Source: Strongylocentrotus purpuratus (lineage: Eukaryota; Echinodermata; Echinoidea; Camarodonta; Strongylocentrotidae). From it: a DNA stretch of 64,000 bases. The notes beneath the pieces are model-generated. The model saw only the letters and a program-made list of their open reading frames with translations. It did not search any database and had not been told where the DNA came from. Each line of letters begins with the position of its first letter. The stretch's first letter is position 1. The DNA is taken from contig NW_022145605.1 in NCBI RefSeq assembly GCF_000002235.5, positions 32,549,774 through 32,613,773 on the forward strand, given 5' to 3'. Positions 48,971-60,900 of the stretch are shown here, piece by piece. The position numbers and the translations under genes were made by a program.

Positions 48971-49442
48971 TTTCTTGTTAAGCCACAAAATATTGATTTC
49001 AAAGTGAACCCAATACTTGCATTAACAATTCCATCAAAGATGACCTTCTCTATCTTCATCTGCTATTTCTTCTTCTTTTTGAAGCCAAAATACAGGATTA
49101 ATAAGCCACAAAATAGAAGAATTCTTTCAGAACCTAATCCTGTACTCTCATTATCAATGCTATCAAACTCGACCTCCTTATCTTCATCTACTATTTCTTT
49201 CTCATCTTAAAGCCCAAACACAGATTTAGTAAGCCACAAAATATGGAGTAGTCTGTCTGAACTCAATTTGTTAGGCCCATTAAAAGTGACATTTTTATTT
49301 TCATCAGCTTTTTCTGCTTCATCTTGAAGCCCAAACACAGATTTAATAAGCCACAAAATATAGATTTCTATCTGAACCCAATATTCTTGATTTTCAATCC
49401 CATCAGACCTTCTTATCTTCATCTGCAATTTCTTATTCTTCA

Positions 49443-50011
49443 TAAAGGTACTATAAGAATAGTGTAAACTTATAGAGCGCACACACCGTCCAGGGACGCT
49501 CATGTTCCATTTGCAGGCCCCAAAAGAGGAAAAGGTTGAATTCCAACGGCATTTGAAAGATACATGTAGTACTAACTGCCCTCAAAACAAGAGGGCTTGA
49601 AAATGTCTTTTTGTGGAAAAATAATAACTGTTAGTTGTCCAATCAAATTTAGCGATCGCGGTCGTTTAATTAAATTGTCTGATTTTCATACCCTTGTATC
49701 GAATGGTCATACGTTTTGTTTTGCACAAGGATTCAATCAGTTTAATTTTGGCTATTACAAGAAGTGGGTTATTGATGTAGACATATGCTTATGTACCCTT
49801 TTACAGCTCATTTTATGTATGTTATTACCAAAGACGAAAAATGGTGAGTCAGTCACTCAATGGTGTCTGACAGTGAACTCTAGAAAGTAAACAGGTTCCC
49901 TTGCATATTTCACAGATAAGACATACGTGACATACCGGTATTCATAATTCCTGCAAAGTTCTACAGAATTTGATGTTGGCTGCAAAAGGGATACCGGTAC
50001 ACTAACTTTAA
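49443..50011. mobile_element. TTAA MITE, family D, copy 2 (degraded)
   Basis: The interior GTTGAATTCCAACGGCATTT and the right end GGCTGCAAAAGGGATACC match the copy at 44364-44932. The left terminus (TAAAGGTACTAT) carries an extra segment of about 55 bases before the match resumes at about 49500. Confidence 0.75.
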
Positions 50012-50175
50012 AGCTCAAAAAAAAGAATTCATAAGCCACAAATGGAAGAATTCTATCAGAACCCAATATGTTGATAATATCAGTCCTATCAAATGTGACT
50101 TACTTAAATCTTAATCTGCTAATTCTTCATCTTAAAGCCCCAATACGGCATTAGTCAGCCACAAAATATTTAAAT

Positions 50176-50676
50176 ATATAGATTTTGAAAGATATGTTCA
50201 TTGTCAGTTGATATATTGCTGACGCAAAATGCAACAGGAATAACCAACTTCAAGGAGGGTGCTCTACCCTCCATCAGAATGATGCAGCCCCCCGTTGGTT
50301 CTCACATCATATAAGCTTACTAGCTTGGTTTTTACTTGCACTGGACTTAGCATATTTTAGCATATTTTACTGTAAATTGACAAGTGCTTTGTCCACACAC
50401 CATTCCAGCAATTCATGACACTCCTTGTAGTCACTTGCCTCACCTACCATCCCAGTATAGCTTCCTGAGTGAGCTGCCAAAGGGATTACCCAACCAAGTA
50501 CCAAATGAGTGCTTCTTTTTCTTTTAGTTCTACTTTTGAATCTTTCAGCAAAGGGTTTTGATTCCAATGCGCTTCCAACGTTGTCTACAGCCCAAGTTCT
50601 GCTGTCCTTTATATATTTCTCCCAGATAATTAGCTTGTGCAGCTGAATGAAGGTTTATTATAATGGTATTGTCTTT
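50176..50676. other. Noncoding stretch in presumed intron 7
   Basis: No exon recognised; short minus-strand frames lack support. Confidence 0.4.
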
Positions 50677-51161
50677 AAGGGTGCATTCAAGCAATTTTTT
50701 GAAGCTAGAATCACAAATATGAATCATAAATCAAAACGCCGTTGCATACTGCGTGAGATCGTTCAAGCGATTTTCCATCAACGCTGATTCTCGCTCATTT
50801 GGAGCCCATCCACCGCGCATCACACTGCGCAGTTTGACCTAGAAAGCAAAGGTCAACTTTGGTGTGCGCTTTCTAAATTTGTTTACGGTCAACTGTCGGC
50901 CAAACCGAAAGGAGGCCACGATAATGACGTCATAGAATTATGATTGAGATCTCTGTTGCGTTCAAGCAGTTTTTAGCGACCGTGATTCTGCAGAATCATG
51001 TTACAAAACGAATCTTTTTCAGCGTTTTATGTTTGCATTTTTAAACACGTTTATTTTTTACAACCGACCAAAAAATCGCTTAAACGCAACCGTGTTTTAA
51101 ACTAAACGTCTTTGAAAACCATGTCTCTAGGGTGAAAAAGTGTCGCTTGAATGCACCCTTA
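50677..51161. mobile_element. Inverted-repeat element, family G
   Basis: AAGGGTGCATTCAAGC at the left and GCTTGAATGCACCCTT at the right are exact inverted copies. Inner GTTCAAGCGATTTT and AAAAATCGCTTAAACGC also pair. About 485 bp, no coding capacity. Confidence 0.88.
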
Positions 51162-51327
51162 GTTGCTTGAAGCATCATGAGATTGCTGTTCATTTCCATC
51201 ATAGCGACACGGTTAGAAACCACCCATGTTGAGTTCTCCAGGGGCAAGATCACTCCATCACTCAACAAGACACATCTCTGATTCACCAACATGTTTCCAA
51301 ACCAACATACCTAGCTCACATCTCACC

Positions 51328-51747
51328 CCCAGTTCAGACCACCCGAATTAACGGTTTAAAAAACCATGTATCTACATTGTACACATGAAAAGCGATGAAT
51401 TTTCTTGTAGTCTGAAAGTCATGTAACAAAACATACACGTATTGAAGCAAAAAAGCTTTGTTTGAGCGTCATTTTGAACAAAAATTTTAAAGAGAATCGG
51501 GCTCCTGTTGTCATCTGAATGTTGTATTGTACGAAAATCGTATAACTGGGCTGGGCTAATCGTAAGCGGGCACTGAGGATTGGCCAGCTGTCATGTAAAC
51601 TGACCTTTTCAAAAGTGGTTTCTTTAAGAAGTGTTTCTCTTTTACACGTTCTTATCCATTGCAGGCACCCCTTTTGCTATAAATTGATTCTTTAAATGAC
51701 GTTTCTATTTACGTTTTTTGTATAACATTCCTCTAGTCTGAACTGGG
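51328..51747. mobile_element. Short-TIR element, family H
   Basis: CCCAGTTCAGACCA at the left and TAGTCTGAACTGGG at the right form inverted ends of a 420-bp non-coding element. No clear target duplication was found. Confidence 0.7.
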
Positions 51748-52893
51748 CCATCGCTCCTCCACCAATCCTGAGTCACCAGACCATTATCTAACCCATATCT
51801 CTCCCTCTCGTTCTAACCGCATCATTGTTTGTTGGTAGCCTTGTTGTTCTTGTTGCCCTCTTTGTTTGCGTGTCCGGTTACACGACGAAAGTCTGGTCGC
51901 GATATCCATCTGTTCACCAGGGAGACGCATCTGTAGTCTGATTTGAAATCGCAGGTTCGGGTCGATGTTGCCTGGTAGTGCAGATCATCCTCAAAGGGCG
52001 AAGTCGTTCCCTCGATATGGTTCAGAATGGCATAATATTGCTCTTCGATTGCTTTTTGTTGGTGTTGTTTTTTATGGTTGCCTAGATGTTTGTGTAGACT
52101 GTCATGTTCATATATGTAAGGCACAGGGTTAATTATTCTGGAACATAATCATGTGTGTAAGCATCATCTAGCTCATTAAGAAGATTTAAATACAGTGACC
52201 ATTGACATTTATTATTCCCTTCCCCCCATAAAAAAGAACAAAATAGAGCAAAATTAACATCATTTCAAGCAATAATAAACAACATCAACAACAGCAATAA
52301 CATCAACAACAACACTAACACCAACAACGATACCCCAAGTCCACCATCACCACCAACAACAACAACAAAAACAATGTCTCGTATGAAAGTGAGAACAGAT
52401 TTTATTTCATTCTGCATCAGCTCACTCGTTACAAACTCATTCAATTATAACCGCAGTAGAATGTTTCTTATATTGCTGTTTGCTATGGACTAGTTTGAGT
52501 GGAAGAAGGGCTTAGATGTATAGGAGGGGGGGCAGGTAATGGATTGACATTCAGGGGAAGGGGTAAAACTGACAGTTGAGGAAGGAATGAATGTAAAGTG
52601 ATGCCCATAACAAGTATTGGGTCTGTCAACAAACAGGACTGACAGTCACATGACCTGGGGGCTAACGGACAGAGACAGAAGATGATAGTCGCTGGACCGC
52701 TATCGAAGAGAGATTGGAGGAAAGATGAGAAAAGGGATAGTCTAGCCTGGAATAGACCTCAAAATCAGGTCAAACTGTACCCCTGTTCTCTGAAACTCAA
52801 TCAATGATTTTATTATTGTGTTGATAGGAGAATATTCCTATTGATTTAAGAAAAAGTGACAAAGATATTAACTACATGTATATTCTATTCAGT
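51748..52893. other. Noncoding; CAA-rich simple sequence
   Basis: A CAA/CAT-rich imperfect run lies at about 52255-52375. A 100-codon minus-strand frame at 51822-52124 has no recognisable features. Confidence 0.4.
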
Positions 52894-53098
52894 TTAAAGC
52901 TTATCTGTACTAGTTTATAGGAGGGATTATACCGCCCTGCAAGGTCACTGGACAGGTGGTTATTTCATCAACTCAGCTCTCAATTAACATAAGAAAAAAA
53001 GGATCATGGGGGACCAATGATCACCGATTAGGCATTGTTTTCTATATAGAGGGAGCAACTCCGAGCAAGTAGCTCCAAGTAGGACAGTGTGACTTTAA
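52894..53098 (+). mobile_element. TTAA MITE, family A, copy 5
   Basis: Starts TTAAAGCTTATCTGTACTAG and ends GGACAGTGTGACTTTAA. About ten extra bases (GAGCAACTCC) duplicate part of the right subterminal region. Confidence 0.83.
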
Positions 53099-53634
53099 GA
53101 AAGTCTACATCAAAATCAGAGTAATCCCTTGGATCTCAATACCGGTACATGAAATTATGGTATTTTTTTCAATCATGAGTTTGATTTTGATTTGAGCAAG
53201 TGAGTGAGTGAGTCACTATGAAATCATGTATCGGTATTAGGATCTGGTTTACAGATCTGTGAACTAAAAATGGTGTGGAAGGGGAGAGGGGTCAAGTGCA
53301 GTTGGTCTTTAAAAAACTTGTACATTTAAGCTGTGACTTTCTTATACTCAGGACCACCATTCATTGTGAGATGGAGCATTTCTGTATTCCCTTTCTCATG
53401 TCCATTCTAGTTTCTCTCATTCTTATCTCTTTATGTCTCCTCTTCTTCTTTGCTCTTTAATCCAGTGCTCTCGTTTTCTAGACTGATTAGAAGTTCAAAA
53501 TATGTCAACAAGTCGTAGTGTCTCAGGTGTACTCATTCCAAAAGGTGAACATGAGAAAAACTGGTCTTCGGGGAAAATGTCTGTCAACCAAGGCATGGTT
53601 CAGACAGGGTATGATAGCGATGTGTGAGAGACTG

Positions 53635-54535
53635 TGAGAGAATAAAAGAGAGAGAGAGAGAGAGATACATGTAGGGGGGTAGCAGGGGAAAAAATACATG
53701 GGGACTCGGGTGAATTAGCCCCAAAAGAGCCCCGAAAGTCACAAAAAGCCCCCCCCCCCCCCCCCCCCCTCCCACCCCAATTTGCGTAGAATTCAATGCA
53801 GAACAAATGTGTTACTCTCATGCAAGCAAGCTTGAAAAGTAGCCGCCCCAAAAAAACAAAAAAACAAAAACAAAAATTGATATTTTTTCCCTGGGGATAG
53901 AGAGAGAGAGAGAGAGACAGGAGGGAGGCAGAAGGAGAGAGAAAGAGAGAAAGAAAGAAAGAAAGAAAATAAAAACTTGAGAGAGAGAGAGACAGAGTGA
54001 TGAGTGAAGATGCAGAGAGAGGGGAGGGAGACAGTGAGAGAGAGACTGAGGCTGAAACTGAGACAAACAGATGTTGTAGACATACAAAAGGGGTGAGAGA
54101 GGAATTATTACAAAAGAGAAATAAATCAATATTATTTAATTGATGGAAAGAGAGAGAAGGAGGAGGGGAGATGCAAATGAGATGGAGGGAGGGGCGAGGA
54201 GATCTAGAATATGAGGGATAAAATAAATAGATAGAACCAGGGAGCAAAGAACGTTGAGAGAGAGGCAGTCATACATGTAGGGATACAGACAGGAACAAAG
54301 AATTTAAAGCAGGAGAGAAGAGGATGATAAGATCAAAACAGATGCATATGTATAATAGGAGAGAAAGAAAAAAATGAGACATGGACAGATAGAAAAAGAG
54401 GGAAGGGTTGTGAGAGGCTGTGAGTAAATTAGAAAGTCAGAGAGGACAGAGAGAGAGACAAAGACAGAGAGAGAGAGAGATAGTGAGTGAGAGAGAAAGG
54501 GAGAGAGAGGGGGACAGATGGAGATAAGGGTTGTT
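53635..54535. repeat. GA-rich simple sequence
   Basis: Several (GA)n and GAAA runs with a C tract at about 53751-53769. The minus-strand open frames here (up to 215 codons) are Ser/Leu/Phe simple-sequence products. Confidence 0.8.
53690..53850 (-). repeat. Dispersed repeat, inverted copy of 57285-57440
   Basis: Read on the minus strand it contains GCTTGCTTGCATGAGAGTAA, AAAAGAGCC-type blocks and GGGGCTAATTCACCCGAGTC. These match, in order, the plus-strand sequence at 57285-57440. Confidence 0.7.
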
Positions 54536-54686
54536 TAAATGGGCTTCAAATTGCTTCCTTCCTTCCTCTTTCAAAGTTAGTCACTAATAAATCAAGTGCA
54601 GACGACATGACAAGAGATGTCCAGGGTACGTCACCGTGTAAAATCCTTTTCATCGTATTTAGTCTCAAATATACCAAGGTACACAT

Positions 54687-55135
54687 ACAGCCTTTACACA
54701 CACAGCTAAAATGCATCGTATCTAGAGATGATTAGTATAAACATGTTTAACTCAACAGTTTTAAACACCTTTAAAGAAAATTTTCCCTGTGTGATCATCA
54801 TTTATACGATGTCCGGATAGATACGAAGTCGCGATTCATACGCCCCTCAAAGCAGGCTGCAGATACGAAGTTTGTATCTAGAGAGCTTGACATTTTGTGT
54901 GTGAACGGTTTAAATGTGTTTAAACTGGATGGAGCGTGCGCTTTGTTTGATATGACCTGATCTTCAATGCGCAATGGCACTACTGCGCATTTTAAGAGCA
55001 GTAGTTAATCACAAAACGATTACAATCGCACCGAAATTTCTGAGTGTGAATGATGTCGTATGTACAGCTGATTAGTTTAAAGCCCTTTTAACTAATCATG
55101 TTTATAGAATTTTAGCTGTGTGTGAAAAGGCTGTT
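54687..55135. mobile_element. Inverted-repeat element, family I
   Basis: ACAGCCTTTACACACACAGC at the left pairs with the inverted right end (reading ACAGCCTTTTCACACACAGC), followed by TAAAAT on both sides. Inner GATTAGT-TAAACATG segments are also complementary. 449 bp; an hAT affiliation is possible but no 8-bp duplication was seen. Confidence 0.8.
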
Positions 55136-55929
55136 AGATATACAATGATTATCAGATAGAATCATAGAAGAGGACATTTATATCATTACATTAACTGTTT
55201 TATAAATAGAATTGCATGGTAGAAGTACATGCATCTTCATAAACAAAATAAGGCATATCACTACTGCAAAAACAGAAAATTTGATCCACACCAAGAAACT
55301 TTTGCAAATAGCACAAAATTTAGACTTATTTTAGAAGTTTTGTTTAGACAGTGATTCAACTATTAGGGGGCATGAAAATTTTGTCGAATCTTATCCACTC
55401 AGGAGAGTCACGGTAGGATCATGAAAGTTACTGGTTTTGCAGTAATAAGCTCTCTGGACACATGGGTGCCCAAAATCTAACAAATTTCAGTGCAAAGATA
55501 CATGTGTGTTTGTGTATCAAGAAGAAACAAAATGTGCATATTCTATGTCCAAAGACATTAAACTTATTATTAAACTTTCAAAGTAGTAGTCAGGATCTAC
55601 ATGTACATGTACCTCCAATGGCAAAAAAAACAACTAAAGTGGAAACCAACATTCCCGTGTATGTAGTGAAGGACCTAGTCAGCACTAGACCCCTTTAAAC
55701 GTCCATTTCATGTTATAGCCTCATTCAACTTCCCCTCGTCTTATCTTAGATCCAATGAGACCAGGAGGAACTGAGATGAATGCGCAATAATGTCTGACCC
55801 ATATTTCTTTCTTTTTTTGCCAAGACGTGGGCAAGACATTTCACCTGTCTGTGTCTGGGGTAAAACAACTACTGCCCTTTTCACATTAGAAGAAATTTAA
55901 ACAAAACTTGTATAGAAATATAATAATAG
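55136..55929. other. Noncoding stretch in presumed intron 7
   Basis: No exon recognised. Short frames only. Confidence 0.4.
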
Positions 55930-56193
55930 GTCCATTTAAATAGCACAGCCCTATATGAATATAATCTATTGCGCTTAATGCAAAGTATTATATTATTACC
56001 CCGGCTGTAGCTGAGCTGCCATAATAGGCGTTAAAGATTTCAAGGGATTTCTTCCTAACAGGTACCCATTTATTTCACCTAAGAGGAGAGTGGCAAATGT
56101 AGATTAATGTCTTGCCAAAGTGTTGCGGTGGGACTCGAACCACAAACCCTGTTATCTACAGTCCGGTGACATATGCACTACACCACGACACCT
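55930..56193 (-). mobile_element. tRNA-derived SINE, minus strand
   Basis: On the minus strand it begins GGTGTCGTGGTGTAGTGCA and carries a clear B box in GTGGTTCGAGTCCCACC. The body that follows (CACTTTGGCAAGACATTAAT, then AAATGGGTACCTGTTAGGA) is of a type recalled from sea urchin SINEs. The tail CCGGGGTAATAATATAATAC is AT-rich. The 3' limit is approximate. Confidence 0.78.
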
Positions 56194-57284
56194 CTATGTT
56201 ATAAAGATTCACCATGTAGTAAAAGGGGCATACACACATGAAAAAAGTATCGTATTAAAGATAAACCTGGTGTAAATGAACTAGCTTTGAAGAGGCTGGG
56301 TCAGCTATGATGAAAGCTTGCCTCTCAACGGAGCGCTCATTATAGGCCCTGTCAGTTATACCGTTTTGATATGAGACAACGTTCACATTGGAAGAGGAAT
56401 TTGATTCTTTGTTTCTATTCAAAAGTACAGATTAAACTCAAGCCATTCAGAATAGGAAAACAAATCAGCACTCATTGTATACCAACATTTACATGTATGT
56501 AAGACTTTGTGTAGCTATACAGTGAATTTTGCTAGTCTGAATGGCAATTACATCAGGTCTTTGGGTAAGAGGAGGGCTCCCTCGTGGATGACTTGTCTGT
56601 CAGTGACGAACATGGTTCAATTGGTGGACAGAGAGACAAGATGAGATGTCTCATCATACCATGTCCGTAGCATTCTACCATGACAGGCCCTTGTCAAGAG
56701 TGTACACTGTAGGGATGTGGATGTTGCAATAAGCAGGGAAATTGATTAGAAATCTTTGTCTACTTTGTCTAACTATTCTACTTACATGTACATGTGTACC
56801 TACATTTACTTTTAAACAAAATAGCTCATAGTAGTGGGTTCTGTAACTCACCAAGAGTGGAATTCACTGTGCCCTGAATCTAACACCATTAGGAATTATC
56901 ATTACAGTTAACAATTTCCCAGAACCCTCAAGAAATATGAAGGCAAGCTGAAGCATTTTCTTGTGGGACAACTGGTTTGCTGCCTGAGAAACCTGTGCAC
57001 ACCTTAATTGGTAATGCAACAAATCCGGTATCCGGCTTTATTAAGTACAGATCTTACATGTACATGTACCTGTAGGTATCAGCATCTCAGTAATCCACAT
57101 TTGCCACTCTCAACACAGGCGTAGCAAATGGCTACACTGTACATTAAATGGCAGGAAGTCATTCTATGAACTGTTGCCAGAGCCTTAGTGCAGGATGGCT
57201 AAAGCTAGGTGCTAGTTGTACTTTATAGGCGCCTTGAGCATCCCCTTGGTTGGATACATACATCAGGGAAAAAATTATTTAAAC
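56194..57284. other. Noncoding stretch in presumed intron 7
   Basis: No gene or clear repeat assigned; contains ACATGTACATGTAC motifs. Confidence 0.4.
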
Positions 57285-57440
57285 AGTTTCGGGGGCTACT
57301 TTTGAAGCTTGCTTGCATCAAAATTACACTCTTTAATTTGTTTTGCATTGAACTCTATGCAAATTTTGGGGGGCTCTTTTATGACTTTTGGGGGCTCTTT
57401 TTGGCGTTTAGGGGGCTAATTCACCCAGAGTCCACATGTA
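57285..57440 (+). repeat. Dispersed repeat, copy of 53690-53850
   Basis: GGGGGCTACTTTTGAAGCTT, GCTTGCTTGCATC and GGGGGCTAATTCACCC match the inverted copy. GGGGGCTCTTTT units recur two or three times inside. Confidence 0.7.
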
Positions 57441-57447
57441 TTTTTAT

Positions 57448-57523
57448 GCCTCCGCCACCGAAGGTGGTGCCGGAGGCATCATGTTTTCGGGTTGTCCGTC
57501 CGTACGTCCGTCCGTCCGAGTTT
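57448..57523. repeat. GC-rich palindrome and GTCC run
   Basis: GCCTCCGCCACC and GGTGGTGCCGGAGGC form a near-perfect hairpin. It is followed by TGTCCGTCCGTACGTCCGTC. Likely the end of a known-type invertebrate repeat. Confidence 0.55.
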
Positions 57524-57917
57524 GCGATGGTATGCTTGTGTGTTTAGTTTTACGTATGAGATATCCTTGTGTGTCACTTTAGACTTGTGTGTCTAGCCAC
57601 ACAAGAAAACTATCATATTCAGTGTCTAAGATGTCTGACATGTCATCTCTAATCAACTAAGATTTAGTCACACAAGAAAAGTTTCTCCCAAAAAAAGGCC
57701 CAAAATAAATGTCCAAATTTTAGAGAGGGGTTGTGTCCAAGTAGCCAAACGGAATAGTGCCATCTACAGTTGACATCCAGGTAGCTAGGTACTATGCACA
57801 TCTGCAGTACTTGTGTGTGTGTGTGTGACTTGTTAGTGTGTAGTATTTGTAAGCAAAGTAGTAGGCAGTGTATGGCTCTGTGTGTGTGTGTGTCATGGGT
57901 GGATGGTTTTGTGTGTG

Positions 57918-60900
57918 CAGTGTATATAATACATGTAATGTTTTTTTATGCCACACAAGCCTTAATTTTCTTGAATTGGACAGGGGTAGACAATAATGTC
58001 GTTCTGCCACACTAGCCTTAATTTTCATGACTTGGACAGGGGTAGACAATAATGTCTTTCTGCCACACAAGCCTTAATTTTGGACTTGGACTGGGGTAGA
58101 TAATAATGTGTTTCAGCCACACAAGCCTTAATTTTGGACTTGGACAGGGGTAGACAATAATGTCGTTCTGCCACACAAGCCTTAATTTTCATGACTTGGA
58201 CAGAGGTATATAATACATGTAATGTCTTTCTGCCACACAAGCCTTAATTTTCATGACTTGGACAGAGGTATATAATACATGTAATGTCTTTCTGCCACAC
58301 AAGCCTCTATTTTCTTGACTTGGACAGGGGTAGACAATAATGTCTTTCTGCCACACAAGCCTTAATTTTCATGACTTGGACTGGGGTAGATAATAATGTG
58401 TTTCAGCCACACAAGCCCTAATTTTCTTGACTTGGACAGGGGTAGACAATAATGTCGTTCTGCCACACAAGCCTTAATTTTCATGACTTGGACAGAGGTA
58501 TATAATACATGTAATGTCTTTCTGCCACACAAGCCTTAATTTTCATGACTTGGACAGAGGTATATAATACATGTAATGTCTTTCTGCCACACAAGCCTTA
58601 ATTTTCATGACTTGGACAGAGGTATATAATACATGTAATGTCTTTCTGCCACACAAGCCTCTATTTTCTTGACTTGGACAGGGGTAGATAATAATGTGTT
58701 TCAGCCACACAAGCCCTAATTTTCTTGACTTGGACAGGGGTAGACAATAATGTCGTTCTGCCACACAAGCCTTAATTTTCATGACTTGGACAGAGGTATA
58801 TAATACATGTAATGTCTTTCTGCCACACAAGCCTTAATTTTCATGACTTGGACAGAGGTATATAATACATGTAATGTCTTTCTGCCACACAAGCCTTAAT
58901 TTTCTTGACTTGGACAGGGAAAGATAATAATGTCTTTCTGACACACAAGCCTTAATTTTCTTGACTTGGACTGGAGTAGATAATAATGTCTTTCTGCCAC
59001 ACAAGCCTTAATTTTCATGACTTGGACAGAGGTATATAATACATGTAATGTCTTTCTGCCACACAAGCCCATTATTTTCTTGACTTGGACTGGGGTAGAT
59101 AATAATGCCTTTCTGCCACACAAGCCCTAATTTTCTTGACTTGGACAGTGGTACAGGTATATAATACATGTAATGTTTTTATGCCACACAAGCCTTAATT
59201 TTCTTGACTTGGACTGGGGTAGACAATAATGTTTTTCTGCCACACAAGCCTTAATTTTCTTGACTTGGACTGGGGTAGATGACAATATCTTTCTGACACA
59301 CAAGCCTTAATTTTCATGACTTGGACAGAGGTATATAATACATGTAATGTTTTTTTTATGCCACACAAGCCCTAATTTTCTGGACTTGGACAGGGGTGGA
59401 CAATAATGTCTTTCTGCCACACGAGCCTTAATTTTCTTAACTTGGACAGGGGAAGATAATAATGTCTTTCTGCCACACAAGCCTTAATTTTGGACTTGGA
59501 CTGGGGTAGATAATAATGTGTTTCAGCCACACAAGCCTTAATTTTGGACTTGGACAGGGGTAGACAATAATGTCGTTCTGCCACACAAGCCTTAATTTTC
59601 ATGACTTGGACAGAGGTATATAATACATGTAATGTCTTTCTGCCACACAAGCCTTAATTTTCATGACTTGGACAGAGGTATATAATACATGTAATGTCTT
59701 TCTGCCACACAAGCCTCTATTTTCTTGACTTGGACAGGGGTAGACAATAATGTCTTTCTGCCACACAAGCCTTAATTTTCATGACTTGGACTGGGGTAGA
59801 TAATAATGTGTTTCAGCCACACAAGCCCTAATTTTCTTGACTTGGACAGGGGTAGACAATAATGTCGTTCTGCCACACAAGCCTTAATTTTCATGACTTG
59901 GACAGAGGTATATAATACATGTAATGTCTTTCTGCCACACAAGCCTTAATTTTCATGACTTGGACAGAGGTATATAATACATGTAATGTCTTTCTGCCAC
60001 ACAAGCCTTAATTTTCATGACTTGGACAGGGGTAGATAATACATGTAATATGTCTTTCTGCCACACATGCCCTAATTTTCTTGACTTGGACAGGGAAAGA
60101 TAATAATGTCTTTCTGACACACAAGCCTTAATTTTCTTGACTTGGACTGGAGTAGATAATAATGTCTTTCTGCCACACAAGCCTTAATTTTCATGACTTG
60201 GACAGAGGTATATAATACATGTAATGTCTTTCTGCCACACAAGCCCATTATTTTCTTGACTTGGACTGGGGTAGATAATAATGCCTTTCTGCCACACAAG
60301 CCCTAATTTTCTTGACTTGGACAGTGGTACAGGTATATAATACATGTAATGTTTTTATGCCACACAAGCCTTAATTTTCTTGACTTGGACTGGGGTAGAC
60401 AATAATGTTTTTCTGCCACACAAGCCTTAATTTTCTTGACTTGGACTGGGGTAGATGACAATATCTTTCTGACACACAAGCCTTAATTTTCATGACTTGG
60501 ACAGAGGTATATAATACATGTAATGTTTTTTTTATGCCACACAAGCCCTAATTTTCTGGACTTGGACAGGGGTGGACAATAATGTCTTTCTGCCACACGA
60601 GCCTTAATTTTCTTAACTTGGACAGGGGAAGATAATAATGTCTTTCTGACACACAAGCCTCAATTTTCTTGACTTGGACTGGGGTAGATAATAATGTCTT
60701 TCTGCCACACAAGCCTCTATTTTCTTGACTTGGACAGGGGTAGACAATAATGTCTTTCTGCCACACAAGCCTTAATTTTCATGACTTAGACTGGGGTAGA
60801 TAATAATGTGTTTCAGCCACACAAGCCCTAATTTTCTTGACTTGGACAGGGGTAGACAATAATGTCGTTCTGCCACACAAGCCTTAATTTTCATGACTTG

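Larger units (their letters stand above)
48190..50175. repeat. ~120-bp tandem repeat interrupted by two MITEs
   Basis: AATAAGCCACAAAATA, CTGAACCCAATA, CCCATCAAA-TTGACCTTCTT and ATCTTCATCTGCTATTTC blocks recur in order about seven times (for example near 48231, 48355, 49000, 49110, 49240, 49350 and 50030). Read on the minus strand, several units show related peptides (LWLTKSVFGL, ADENKNVTFNG). Elements at 48515-48970 and 49443-50011 split the array. Confidence 0.75.

Noticed and set aside
53584-54247. Minus-strand frames up to 215 codons in GA-rich DNA
   Set aside because: Simple-sequence translation; low complexity throughout.
56120-56193. tRNA-like sequence with a good B box on the minus strand
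   Set aside because: Followed by a SINE body and AT-rich tail; the anticodon arm does not form properly.
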